A stretch of 64,000 nt of DNA from Liquidambar formosana (lineage: Eukaryota; Streptophyta; Magnoliopsida; Saxifragales; Altingiaceae), in assembly GCA_039720395.1 (NCBI GenBank), contig JBBPBK010000083.1:62001-126000 (forward strand). The letters run 5' to 3'. The first letter of the stretch is position 1. Each line of letters begins with the position of its first letter. The notes beneath the pieces are model-generated. The model was not told the origin of the DNA. It saw only the letters and a list, made by a program, of their open reading frames with translations, and did not search any database. Shown here piece by piece: positions 1 through 8,836 of the stretch. The position numbers and the translations under genes were made by a program.

Positions 1-872
1 CTTCCTGTGGCGATAGTGCTGCGGATGATATGTCCAGATACTCATGGCAGGGTCTTCGACCAGTTTTAGGCGTTCAAACAGCCAAATCTGCATCACAAAA
101 GAGTAAAGATGGAAGGGTTAACAGACCATGCACGTACGTACATGGGTTATGCACGTACGTGCATGGACAATGCACGTACGATCATGGCATGAAAAAAAAA
201 AAAATCCGAGAAAATAAAAGAAGAAGAGAAAGAAACCTGTAGAAGGAGGGGGCTGCCGTCGAAGGAGAAACTGTCGCTTCGCGCCACGCGATCGAGCCCG
301 TTCAGAGTATCTGCCAAGACAACCATGCTGGGGTTGAAATCCTTGATCTCCGGGATCATGCGCACAATAAAAGTCTCCAAACTCGATGACTCATCTCTGA
401 AAAAGAGGGCGGCAAGAGCACAGAAGCACGCCACGCGCAGGTAATAGACTTGAGCCTGGCCAGCGGGAGGCATAGGACGGGACACGAAATATTCAGCGAG
501 TTTCGCCACGTCCACCTTGAAACTCGTAGTCCACCCTTGCACCAGTCGCACAGAAAGGCCTAGGAACTGGGCCACCTCGGCAGCAGGGACCTTGTCAACC
601 GGGGGAAGGAGCAAGCCGTTGAAGCTAGTCCGCCCTATGATACCACCGAAATCTTCAAGTGTGGGGCACAACTCATTCAGATTGAATCTAAAGACATGGC
701 GGGTTGGTTTCCAATATTCTGAAGCAACAAGAAGGAAGGTGTAGTTGATTTTCACCCGACAATAGTCAAACAAGCATGGGAGGCCAAAAGCTTCTTTGAA
801 ATCATCCCGAGCTCGGTTATCAAAGGACAAGAGCCATCGTTTTATGTCTTTGACAAACTTAGGGTCTTCCAT
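1..872 (-). CDS. PMD-like (aminotransferase-like mobile domain) gene, partial, two exons
   Basis: Exon 1 runs 872-237 (212 codons) from an ATG at 872. It ends at a CAG|GTTTCT donor and resumes at 87 after a GATGCAG acceptor (88-90). Exon 2 is open to the window edge, and its first codons read IWLFERLKLVED, a motif that commonly follows this intron in the family. Exon 1 has the fold signature of plant mobile domain-type proteins: an EYWKPTRHVFRFN stretch, then CPTLEDFGGIIGR. No stop or frameshift is seen in the part present. Such proteins occur as cellular genes (MAIN/MAIL family) and as passengers of transposons; their biochemical role is unclear. Here the gene is antisense to a Gypsy element. 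The intron (236-88) holds a palindrome cluster. Confidence 0.6.
128..185. repeat. Palindrome cluster A (3 cores, 21-bp period)
   Basis: Cores of 16 bp start at 128, 149 and 170, close to ATGCACGTACGTGCAT, separated by 5-bp spacers of unlike sequence. It lies in the intron of the 1-872 gene. Confidence 0.85.
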
Positions 873-971
873 CGTAGGGTTTCAGTGGAGAAGAACGAAG
901 AAGGAGGCTCGTTTTATGCAGAAAAAGTTGCCAAATCGACGAAGTGCGAGAAAAAGGAAAGAGATGGACCC

Positions 972-1050
972 ATGATCGTACGAGCATAAGCCATGCACGT
1001 ACGAGCATGGACTGTGCACGTACGAGCATGGCCTATGCACGTACGTGCCC
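972..1050. repeat. Palindrome cluster B (4 cores, 21-bp period)
   Basis: Cores start at 972, 993, 1014 and 1035. Several carry CGTACGAGCAT in place of the perfect right arm. It lies about 100 bp upstream of the start codon at 872, in the gap between the two antisense genes. Confidence 0.85.
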
Positions 1051-1376
1051 AGACCCCTTTTCGCGTATTTTCATCCCCTTTCTCGGTTTTACGATCTTTT
1101 TTGCTGTCATATGAGGCTTTTTGGGTGCTCTCCCTATATTAAACGGCTGGCTATTTATCCTAGCGCAATAGAGGAAGCAAGAAAGGAAAAATGTGCATCG
1201 TAAGCCATATTTGATATATCACAGGAGTAACAGTCATGTCCAAAATATACAGAAAGGGAAGGAGAAATGAGTACATGTCCAAAATTTACAGAAAGGGAAG
1301 GAGAAATGAGTACATGTTCAAAAAAAAAAAAATAATAATAATAAATAAGTATCCCCTAATGTCCAAAACGAATACA
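1051..1376. other. Intergenic stretch between the two antisense genes
   Basis: No gene is seen. A 39-bp near-exact direct repeat reading TGTCCAAAATTTACAGAAAG and onward occurs twice (from about 1235 and 1277). An A/T-rich tract follows at 1321-1347. An ATAAATAG motif on the minus strand (1151-1158) could be a TATA element for the 872 gene, about 280 bp from its ATG, but this is weak. Confidence 0.4.
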
Positions 1377-3296
1377 TCAACGCGGAACATATAGAGGAGT
1401 CTGGGCAGGAGAGGCTGGCGGGCTGTCGTCACCATCATCACCACCGTCATCACCACCATCACCACCATCGCCGTCATCACCGTCGCCGTCATCCTCGTCA
1501 GCCCCGAAGCCGTCCTAGTCCTCCCCAGCAGGAGCCTGCTCCGCAATCACTAACCTACGAGAGAGAGACGTGACCATGACCTTCAGGCTCCCCACCATCC
1601 GCAAAAGTGTCGAGGACTCCTCACGGGTGAGCTGTGAGTAGAAAAGCAAGGGGCAATCGTTAGGACATGCATGCTTTACTTGTATATATGTGTGAAAACT
1701 AACAAATGCAGGAACTTGGAAACCCACCGGCCTAGTACCCTCAGCCATCGGGTACCCAATGCACCTGTTCAGCCTGGGGATATCCTCCTCCATGGCTAAA
1801 TCAGGTGTGACATGGAAAGGCACGCTCCACCCCGGCATGATGGGGGCCAGCCCAGCGGGCGCGTCTGCAGCAGGAGCAGCCTGTGGAAAGAAGTCAAGCA
1901 CAGGTGTTAAAAAAGAAAGCAGAAAGGGGAGGTTAACAAGACTCAGGAAAGGGTATACGTACCGGTGCAACAAAGATACTGCCCATCAACCGCTCCCGCG
2001 CAAAGGAGACATAGTCGATCTCCTCGGCAGAAAGGCGATCCGTATAAGGGATCATGGCCCGCCAGGCAGCCAGGTCACTCGATGTCGCCTCAGCAGGGAT
2101 AGCGACAAAACGGGGAGGATCTACTGGGACCGGAGGACCACCCGCGCCCACATCGGCAATCTGCTAAACCACCCTCTCCGCAAGATAGAAAGAGCGGACC
2201 CCAGGGCAGTCGAACACCGTGGACAGGGTGGAGAGCGTCAAGGCAGCAGCATCCCACTCAGCAGGGGCGCGTACGGGGGTGCCCTCCCAGGGGCGCGGGA
2301 TGATCTGTGGAAAAGCAGTAATAGGGTGAATACATGAGTATAATGCTATCAACCGTACCGTTAAAATGAAATAGGACTTACCCGGTCAACGGTCAGCTCG
2401 TCCAGGAAGCGACGGGAGCTCCAATAGTCGTGCTTGTCGACGGGGGAATCCGGATCCGCGTGGAAGTACCGACCTGCCCAAAGCTTCACAAGTAGATGTG
2501 ATAAGAAACCAATATGGAATGACAGGTAAGGAAAGGAGAAAAGAGACAAAAGAGGAGGAAAAGGAGGGGATATATACCGCCCAGACCCGCCAGTGGCTAA
2601 CCATAGACTGGACAGCCATCCGACTCAGCGAGTCCATAGCCGAGATCACGTGGCCGTACATCGCCGCTCCCCAGCTGAACTCACGGGCCCTCCCTAAGTC
2701 CCTCAAGGCCAGCAACCAGCCAAAAGGGACCGTCTGCGCTGCATTCGGGACTAGATAGCCCCTATCAGGAACAGCAGATACCCGCGCGCCATCCGGATCC
2801 GCTGGGCAGCTGTACCCTGCCCCTGAGTGGACATACGGTCATATACATCCAGAATGAAGATGGAGGTGCTGTCGTACTCAATCCCCAATAGCTCCTGAGA
2901 GAGTCTCTCCCTCTCACTCTCATCGTGGTCAAAAGGAAGTGGGAGGCCATCCATGCGCAGACCTGTGAGGCGGTAGAAGTCGTAGGAAGTCAGGGTCAGC
3001 TCCCGACCCGCAATGTGGAAAGTATGGGTGGTGTCCCACCATCTCTCAGCCATGCAGTGAATGAAAGCCCGGTCGCTCTCGTCCACCAATCCCGATATCA
3101 CCGTCCCGAAACCGGCACCGGTAACCAGGGCCTTCGTCTCCGCTGTGAGACGAGCCCACCACGCCTTCGCGTTCACCACGCCTCTACGGGTGACGGGCAG
3201 CTTGGGCAGCTGTTGCACAAGGAGAAACCAGGTAAGCACAGCACAGGTATGTATATTTGCAGCAGAATAAAAAGGAAAAATTCGAAAATAAGGAGG

Positions 3297-3297
<1 letters not shown>

Positions 3298-3327
<30 letters not shown>

Positions 3328-3460
3328 ACAGCATGCACGTACGTACATGCCTTAGGCACGTACGTGCATCAGGCAGGCACGTACGTGTCTGTGACCATTT
3401 TTTGCCTCTTTTTGGACCCACCCCACACTCGTTGCACGATAAAAAAAAAAAAAAAAAAAA
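3298..3460. repeat. Two long A tracts in intron 1 of the PMD pseudogene
   Basis: Runs of about 29 A (3298-3326) and 20 A (3441-3460) lie on the + strand inside the 690-bp first intron. On the gene's sense strand they are T runs. Palindrome clusters C and D follow each tract within a few bases. Confidence 0.8.
3333..3390. repeat. Palindrome cluster C (3 cores, 21-bp period)
   Basis: Cores start at 3333, 3354 and 3375 with spacers GCCTT and CAGGC. It lies in intron 1 of the PMD pseudogene. Confidence 0.85.
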
Positions 3461-3480
3461 AGAAAGTGTGTATAAAGGCC

Positions 3481-3538
3481 AAGCACGTACGTACATGCCT
3501 TAAGCACGTACGTGCATCAGGAAGGCACGTACGTGCAT
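3481..3538. repeat. Palindrome cluster D (3 cores, 21-bp period)
   Basis: Cores start at 3481, 3502 and 3523 with spacers GCCTT and CAGGA. The resemblance to cluster C, including the preceding A tract, suggests a duplication inside the intron. Confidence 0.85.
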
Positions 3539-3684
3539 CAGGCTGTTTGCCCTTTTGGTTCCCAGTTACACCTACACGAATCCCTGAGGTTCCGACCCCC
3601 CTCATGTCCGTTTTGAACCTCGGAGAGGCTCGAGTGCGTCCTATTCCACGATTAACTGAAAGGAACTGGGTTAAGTCCAGATAA

Positions 3685-3742
3685 AGACACGTGCGCACGC
3701 ATACGATGCACGTACGCGCATTCGGTACGTACGTACGTGCCT
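3685..3742. repeat. Palindrome cluster E (3 degenerate cores, 21-bp period)
   Basis: Cores start at 3685, 3706 and 3727. The outer two are degenerate (ACACGTGCGCACG and a run of ACGT) but keep the 21-bp register. It lies in intron 1 of the PMD pseudogene. Confidence 0.7.
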
Positions 3743-4191
3743 TTAGTTGGGTTTTTTCCAGTTCTTCTTCCATTTCGGTAACATCCCGACCAAATCCCCA
3801 GATTTTACCCCCTCACATTTTGTTTTCGTGATAACCCAAAGTCAAGGTTTCGTCTCAGTAGGCGAAAATGAAATAAACATTGCGGAAATAAAAACTTACT
3901 CGGCCTAGCGCGGCAAGATGGGAGGCGTGCTCGGTGGGACGGAGGAGAATCCCACCCTCACTACGTCGGAGGCGAGGCTGGGGGCGCCATCTCTGAATCG
4001 CAGGCCTCCCTAGCTCGTCGGGGTCCCTCGCCGGTGCGGCACCTGATGTGCTCGCCTTCGCCGGCGTACGCTGGCGTTTGGGTGCCATGGGTATGCTCGA
4101 ATGAGATCGAGAAGCAGGAGGTGAGGATGGGAGATGTAAAGTCTCTTGGTCTGTAAGAGTGTATGTAAGGATTATGGGATGTGGGTGCGAG

Positions 4192-4197
4192 TTTATA
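4192..4197 (-). promoter_or_regulatory. Probable TATA box of the PMD gene
   Basis: The minus strand reads CGCCTATAAACTCG, with TATAAA 104-109 bp upstream of the ATG at 4088. Palindrome cluster F lies about 90-150 bp further upstream. Confidence 0.5.
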
Positions 4198-4286
4198 GGC
4201 GTTTTCGCGCCTTTTGAACTGCCCCATAACCATGCATTGGAAACGACGTCGTTTGGGGAGTCCCTTTGAATACCCACAAAAACCGG

Positions 4287-4344
4287 ATGCACGTACGTAC
4301 ATTGGGCCTGATCGTGCGAGCATGACCGAGGCACGTGCGATCAT
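4287..4344. repeat. Palindrome cluster F (3 cores, 21-bp period)
   Basis: Cores start at 4287, 4308 and 4329; the last two carry GATCGTGCGAGCAT and GCACGTGCGATCAT variants. It lies upstream of the PMD gene's TATA box. Confidence 0.8.
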
Positions 4345-4420
4345 GGACTTCAATTGTCGATTTTATTTGCGGTTCGACTCGGTAATCAACCAATCCAAAC
4401 TCGTTTTAAAATATCCCCTC

Positions 4421-5900
4421 AATCAACCCGGATTTAATTGGAATTCACCCCGCGAATTTCAATTCGAAACTTAATCAACCCGGATTTAATTGGAATTCAC
4501 CCCGCGAATTTCAATTCGAAATTTAATCAACCCGGATTTAATTGGAATTTACCCCGCGAATTTCAATTCGGAATTTAATCAACCCGGATTTAATTGGAAT
4601 TCACCCCGTGAATTTCAATTCGAAACTTAATCAAGCCGGATTTAATTGGAATTTACCCCGCGAATTTCAATTCGGAATTTAATCAACTCGGATTTAATTG
4701 GAATTCACCCCGCGAATTTCAATTCGGAATTTAATCAATCTGGATTTAATTGGAATTCACCCCGCGAATTTCAATTCGGAATTTAATCAACCCGGATTTA
4801 ATTGGAATTCACCCCGCGAATTTCAATTCGAAACTTAATCAAGCCGGATTTAATTAGAATTTACCCCGCGAATTTCAATTCGGAATTTAATCAACCCGGA
4901 TTTAATTGGAATTCACCCCGCGAATTTCAATTCGGAATTTAATCAATCTGGATTTAATTGGAATTCACCCCGCGAATTTCAATTCGAAACTTAATCAACC
5001 CGGATTTAATTGGAATTTACCCCGCGAATTTCAATTCGGAATTTAATCAACCCGGATTTAATTGGAATTCACCCCGCGAATTTCAATTCGGAATTTAATC
5101 AATCTGGATTTAATTGGAATTCACCCCGCGAATTTCAATTCGAAACTTAATCAACCCGGATTTAATTGGAATTCACCCCGCGAATTTCAATTCGAAATTT
5201 AATCAACCCGGATTTAATTGGAATTTACCCCGCGAATTTCAATTCGGAATTTAATCAACCCGGATTTAATTGGAATTCACCCCGCGAATTTCAATTCGAA
5301 ACTTAATCAAGCCGGATTTAATTGGAATTTACCCCGTGAATTTCAATTCGGAATTTAATCAACTCGGATTTAATTGGAATTCACCCCGCGAATTTCAATT
5401 CGGAATTTAATCAATCTGGATTTAATTGGAATTCACCCCGCGAATTTCAATTCGAAACTTAATCAACCCGGATTTAATTGGAATTTACCCCGTGAATTTC
5501 AATTCGGAATTTAATCAACCCGGATTTAATTGGAATTCACCCCGCGAATTTCAATTCGGAATTTAATCAATCTGGATTTAATTGGAATTCACCCCGCGAA
5601 TTTCAATTCGAAACTTAATCAACCCGGATTTAATTGGAATTCACCCCGCGAATTTCAATTCGAATTAATTGGAATTCACCCCGCGAATTTCAATTCGGAA
5701 TTTAATCAACCCGGATTTAATTGGAATTCACCCCGCGAATTTCAATTCGGAACTTAATCAACCCGGATTTAATTGGAATTTACCCCGCGAATTTCAGTTC
5801 GGAATTTAATCAACCCGGATTTAATTGGAATTCACCTCGCGAATTTCAATTCGGAACTTAATCAACCTGGATTTAATTGGAATTTACCCCGCGAACTTCA
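4421..5900. repeat. 52-bp minisatellite, about 28 units, with a three-unit higher-order pattern
   Basis: The unit is 52 bp: landmark CGGATTTAAT recurs at 4429, 4481, 4533 and so on. Units differ at three diagnostic spots: GAATTC/GAATTT, CGAAAC/CGGAAT, and the triplet CCC/GCC/CTC/TCT before GG. Read in order, a three-unit pattern (AAAC unit, then TTTACC unit, then TCT unit) recurs at 156-bp steps over much of the array. The first six units also match units 14-19. One unit near 5660 is shortened. The 52-bp step is not a multiple of 3, so open frames through it are not meaningful. It lies between the antisense PMD gene and the 3' LTR. Confidence 0.9.
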
Positions 5901-6138
5901 AAATGCTGGATTCCCAGGAAACCACGCACTACCTTCTGATTGCCCCAGAAAGGTATCACCACACACCATGAACTACGGTAGGTCTGATCCTCGTTAAGAG
6001 GTACGTAGGAAGTAGGGAACTTCCCCTGATCCGACCTTTTCATACATGCATTTGCATCATTTAAGGTTTGCATGAGCCAATTGGTCCAAAATGAGTGTTT
6101 CCGGGTCTTTTAATTTTGGTCATTACACGAGCAAAATC
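5901..6138 (+). other. Untranslated stretch between minisatellite and polypurine tract
   Basis: No gene is recognised in these 238 bases. They lie just before the polypurine tract, where Gypsy elements carry a 3' untranslated region. Confidence 0.4.
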
Positions 6139-6154
6139 AAAAGAAGGGGCAAAC
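6139..6154 (+). promoter_or_regulatory. Polypurine tract of the Tat-type Gypsy element
   Basis: The stretch AAAAGAAGGGGCAAAC directly precedes the LTR start TGTTAACACC. It would prime plus-strand DNA synthesis during reverse transcription and it sets the orientation of the element. Confidence 0.75.
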
Positions 6155-6299
6155 TGTTAACACCCCATTTTGTACCACTTGACACCTCAAGCCACTTTCT
6201 GAGACCCGATGATGAAGGGCAGTAGCCAACGGACCATCGCAAGCATGCCCGAAGGACTCACGGAGACACAGCAGGCCTTTGGCCCTGGTTCGATACCCC

Positions 6300-6357
6300 A
6301 TGCACGTACGTGCATGGGATATGCACGTACGTGCATAGACCATGCACGTGCGATCAT
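6300..6357. repeat. Palindrome cluster G (3 cores, 21-bp period)
   Basis: Cores start at 6300, 6321 and 6342; the first two are the perfect palindrome ATGCACGTACGTGCAT. It lies in the LTR about 130-190 bp upstream of the TATA box. Confidence 0.85.
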
Positions 6358-6487
6358 GCCCTCTCTTTTTGAATTCCATCTCTTTCCCCCCGAAATTGCC
6401 TCTTACCTTATACAGCCCCCACGCTGACAGCTGCTCAGTGGCGGCTGGAAACCCTAGAAACCCCTGAATCAAACCCTAATCCCCGCC

Positions 6488-6495
6488 TATAAATA
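6488..6495 (+). promoter_or_regulatory. TATA box of the Gypsy LTR
   Basis: TATAAATA sits in a C-rich context (CCCCGCCTATAAATACCCC), 333 bp into the LTR, the expected place for the U3 promoter. Transcription would start about 30 bp downstream. Confidence 0.6.
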
Positions 6496-7070
6496 CCCCG
6501 CTTTCATTCAAGAGAAAGGATCCGAATTTTGGCTACCAAAACCACCACTCTAGAAACCCTGAGACTGACGGCTGTGTCCACGAGAGGTCCAGAAAGCACG
6601 CTTGTGAAGGGATCGCTGCCGCCCGAACCTGAGGGTAACCATTCTCAATCTTTAATTTCGTTTTAGCATGATTATTTATAATATTGCATTTGATATGAAT
6701 ATCTTGTCATTTAATACTCATAATTAGGACACGTTCAGATCTAATCCGGCACCGATTTATTTGTGCATTTAAGGTTTGAAATAAGTTTCTCATCCATTTC
6801 AAATGCGTAGGGCTACATAAGATCTATCCGTTAACTCCAGCATTTTTTCCGCGCATGATATATCTCTCTGTTAATTCTTAGCATTTAATCCGCATGGTTT
6901 AGGCCCACAAATATCTGTTGCATCTTTATTAGCATCTGCTGTCATTTTGCCATCTAGGTCTAGGTCATTTTGTCATCTCTAAATCGCATTATAGCCATGT
7001 TTCTGCATACATTCGAGTTAAAGATCTGTTCGGGCACAGCATGGTAGGCATCGGATGGAATTTGATAACC

Positions 7071-7149
7071 ATGTACGTACGTACATATGGTATGCACGTA
7101 CGTACATATGGTATGCACGTACGTGCATCTCATATGCACGTACGTGCAT
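7071..7149. repeat. Palindrome cluster H (4 cores, 21-bp period)
   Basis: Cores start at 7071, 7092, 7113 and 7134. Spacers are ATGGT, ATGGT and CTCAT. It lies in the transcribed part of the LTR. Confidence 0.9.
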
Positions 7150-7595
7150 GAGCCATGTTTTTACAGTTTAATCCCTTCTTTTCTTTTGCAGGCAGTATAG
7201 GTACCCCTTGCAACCTTGTGAATATTCTGTATCATATATATCTGTTTATATAACTGGTCTTCTTTCCCTTTTTCTCATCTGTGCATGCCATTATCTGAAT
7301 TCGATTGCATAAGCGTTTGATTGACGGTTGAATTCAATTAAGTTCCTTTTTAATTAAAGCCAATAAGTGTATGTGAGGCCGGATTTTAGCCGGGCGCAGA
7401 CGGGTGCCTAACACCTTCCCGTCCGCGTACCTTAGCTCCGAACCTTGATTCTTTGGGTGATGACGAGTTGGGCCCTTGCTAGGGGTCTATCGGTTCCCGA
7501 GGCCAAAATCGGGTGGCGACTCCCTCTCCGCCCTAATCGTCCGCGGTTAGTGGCGTACTCCCGAGCCGACGTGGTGAAAGGACACGGCGCTCACA

Positions 7596-8816
7596 ATAAG
7601 TAGAAGTCGAATCTTTACTTTCCGTTATGTCTCGGGATACTCGGAGTTGAATCTGGTTTACCTTCGACATAACCTTGGGGAGTAAAGATTGGACGTATGC
7701 ATGTCCTAGGTATTCCTCGTCTGTAAGGGACGACTCTTAAGAATGGTTCTGATGCAACTTATCTGGATTCTTGTGAGGACATGACTTAAGCCTTGTAGCC
7801 TGTGTTAATTACAAATGGGTAGAAATAAAACTTGCCAACCCCTAGACTTCGTGTGGGTTTCGCAAGCATTCCTCCATCTCCATTTGAGTCATTCCTTGTT
7901 AGGTAACCTTGATGTATTGTTTGGTAGTGGGTTGATTGCAACCCTCCGGATGGATTTCTTTTGTGCAATGTACCTCTTTTAGGGTTATTGAACCCTTAGG
8001 TTGGATATTTTGGGAAACTTCTAAACCAGACTTGATGCGGTGATATTAATCACCATCCTAGGGTGGTTCAAATGCATGACTTGCAAGGGCCGTAGGCACG
8101 GGGTGCCTATTTGGCCGTATAGACTCTTTTTGGAATGTATGTAACGAAAATAATGACATGTATGTACATGATATATACAGACAGGATATGTACAAGATAA
8201 ATCCTTTCCTCGTGCGTGCTGGTGTCCTAATGCAACAAGGGTCGGCATTTCTTTCCTAGGGATGCTAAATGACATGAGGATGGGCGATGCAAGCTAGTCC
8301 TAGAAAGATGGGGTCCTAAATCACCTAGGCCTCTCGCAAGCGTGAACAAGCCTTGGGTGATCTGGGTGAGGGCTTTTTAATGCACACAACCGCCCGATGT
8401 ACAAACCATCTGACGGAGCATATACCTACATTTGCCCCCTGCTATCCTGCAGGGTTGGACATTTGAGCATGCCCGGGTTCAAATAAAACAAAATATGCAT
8501 GTATGCATGAAGTGAACAGTTGTATTCGAGGAAAAGATGACATATATTCACATGGCATGATACAGCATTTGAGCATATCAATCACATATGAAAGCAATTA
8601 AACACTTGGAAAGTAAATAAATGCTTAAAAGAATAAAGACTCACGCACCTCACAAAAAAAGAGAAAAAGGAGATAGTCAGTAATCTGTCAGAAAATTTGT
8701 ATAACAACAACGAATAAAAGAAGACATTGGTCTTATCCAAGTTGTATAGGAAATTAACAATCTCCAAAAGGGATTTTAGAAACATCGGTAAAATCACACG
8801 GGACTAAACCTACTAA
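7596..8816 (-). other. Leader of the Ogre-like element
   Basis: This is non-coding sequence downstream of the primer-binding site on the minus strand. A CCCTGCAGGATAGCAGGGGG palindrome-like block lies at 8435-8454. No long open frame is present. Its left edge is where the LTR of the PMD-bearing Gypsy element ends. Confidence 0.5.
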
Positions 8817-8836
8817 GTTCCCCAGTGGAGTCGCCA
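8817..8836 (-). promoter_or_regulatory. Primer-binding site of the Ogre-like element
   Basis: The minus strand reads TGGCGACTCCACTGGGGAAC directly after the LTR end AGCA. This TGGCGACTCC..CTGGGGA block is the usual primer-binding site of Ogre/Tat elements (from memory, complementary to a tRNA-Arg). It fixes the LTR border at 8837. Confidence 0.7.

Larger units (their letters stand above)
1377..4088 (-). pseudogene. Plant mobile domain (PMD) gene, six exons, broken by three lesions
   Basis: Exons read on the minus strand: 4088-3900 (start MAPKRQRTPAK), 3209-2578, 2483-2382, 2304-1963, 1880-1728 and 1631-1377. Each is bounded by GT..AG and every intron is phase 0. Exon 2 holds the PMD core: WWDTTHTFHIAGRELTLT, then YDFYRLTGLRMDG and, later, the REFSWGAAMYGH segment. 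The last exon codes for an acidic Asp/Gly-rich tail ending SPAQTPLYVPR. Lesions: a 1-nt deletion near 2754 in exon 2, an in-frame TAG at 2166-2164 in exon 4, and an in-frame TAG at 1517-1515 ahead of the acidic tail. Splice sites are all intact, so decay looks recent. The gene is antisense to the surrounding Gypsy element. Its true start may be elsewhere, but the ATG at 4088 has a TATA box 104-109 bp upstream. Confidence 0.75.
1..7595 (+). mobile_element. 3' part of a Tat-type Ty3/Gypsy retrotransposon carrying antisense genes
   Basis: The right end is a 3' LTR (6155-7595) preceded by a purine-rich polypurine tract, so the element lies on the + strand and its 5' part is off the left edge. No gag or pol is visible in the 6.1 kb present. 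Instead there are two minus-strand PMD-type genes, a 52-bp minisatellite and eight palindrome clusters. Tat-lineage Gypsy elements are known to carry extra, sometimes antisense, genes between pol and the 3' LTR, which fits. It appears inserted into the leader of the minus-strand Ogre-like element that resumes at 7596. The left LTR and both target duplications cannot be checked here. Confidence 0.7.
6155..7595 (+). repeat. 3' LTR of the Tat-type Gypsy element
   Basis: It starts TGTTAACACCCCATTTTG and probably ends CGGCGCTCACA (TG..CA), 1,441 bp. Near its 3' end it has the blocks GGGTGCCTAACACCTTCCC (7402-7420) and GGTGGCGACTCC (7509-7520), which also appear, reversed, in the Ogre-like LTR at 8837-9230. 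Palindrome clusters G and H lie in it, one upstream and one downstream of its TATA box. The right boundary is inferred from TG..CA and from where the neighbouring element resumes. Confidence 0.7.

Noticed and set aside
128..185. CRISPR-like reading of repeat (16 bp) and spacer (5 bp)
   Set aside because: Spacers are 5 bp, arrays have 3-4 units, and the setting is a plant nuclear retrotransposon.
1286..1546. Open frame rich in Met/Val/Thr on the minus strand
   Set aside because: It is an out-of-frame reading of the acidic Asp/Gly tail of the PMD pseudogene.
5530..5997. Open frames through the 52-bp array
   Set aside because: The step of 52 shifts frame each unit, and the peptide is only the translated repeat.
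6209..6427. Open frames with seven-residue repeats (ARTCMGY type) over the palindrome clusters
   Set aside because: The 21-bp step is a multiple of three, so the palindrome stays open in several frames on both strands. No start context or domain supports a protein.
8425..8445. Polypurine tract and LTR start (AGGGGGCAAATGTAGG) on the minus strand
   Set aside because: The sequence after it does not match the start of the Ogre-like LTR at 25939, and it lies only 400 bp after the primer-binding site. It reads better as leader.
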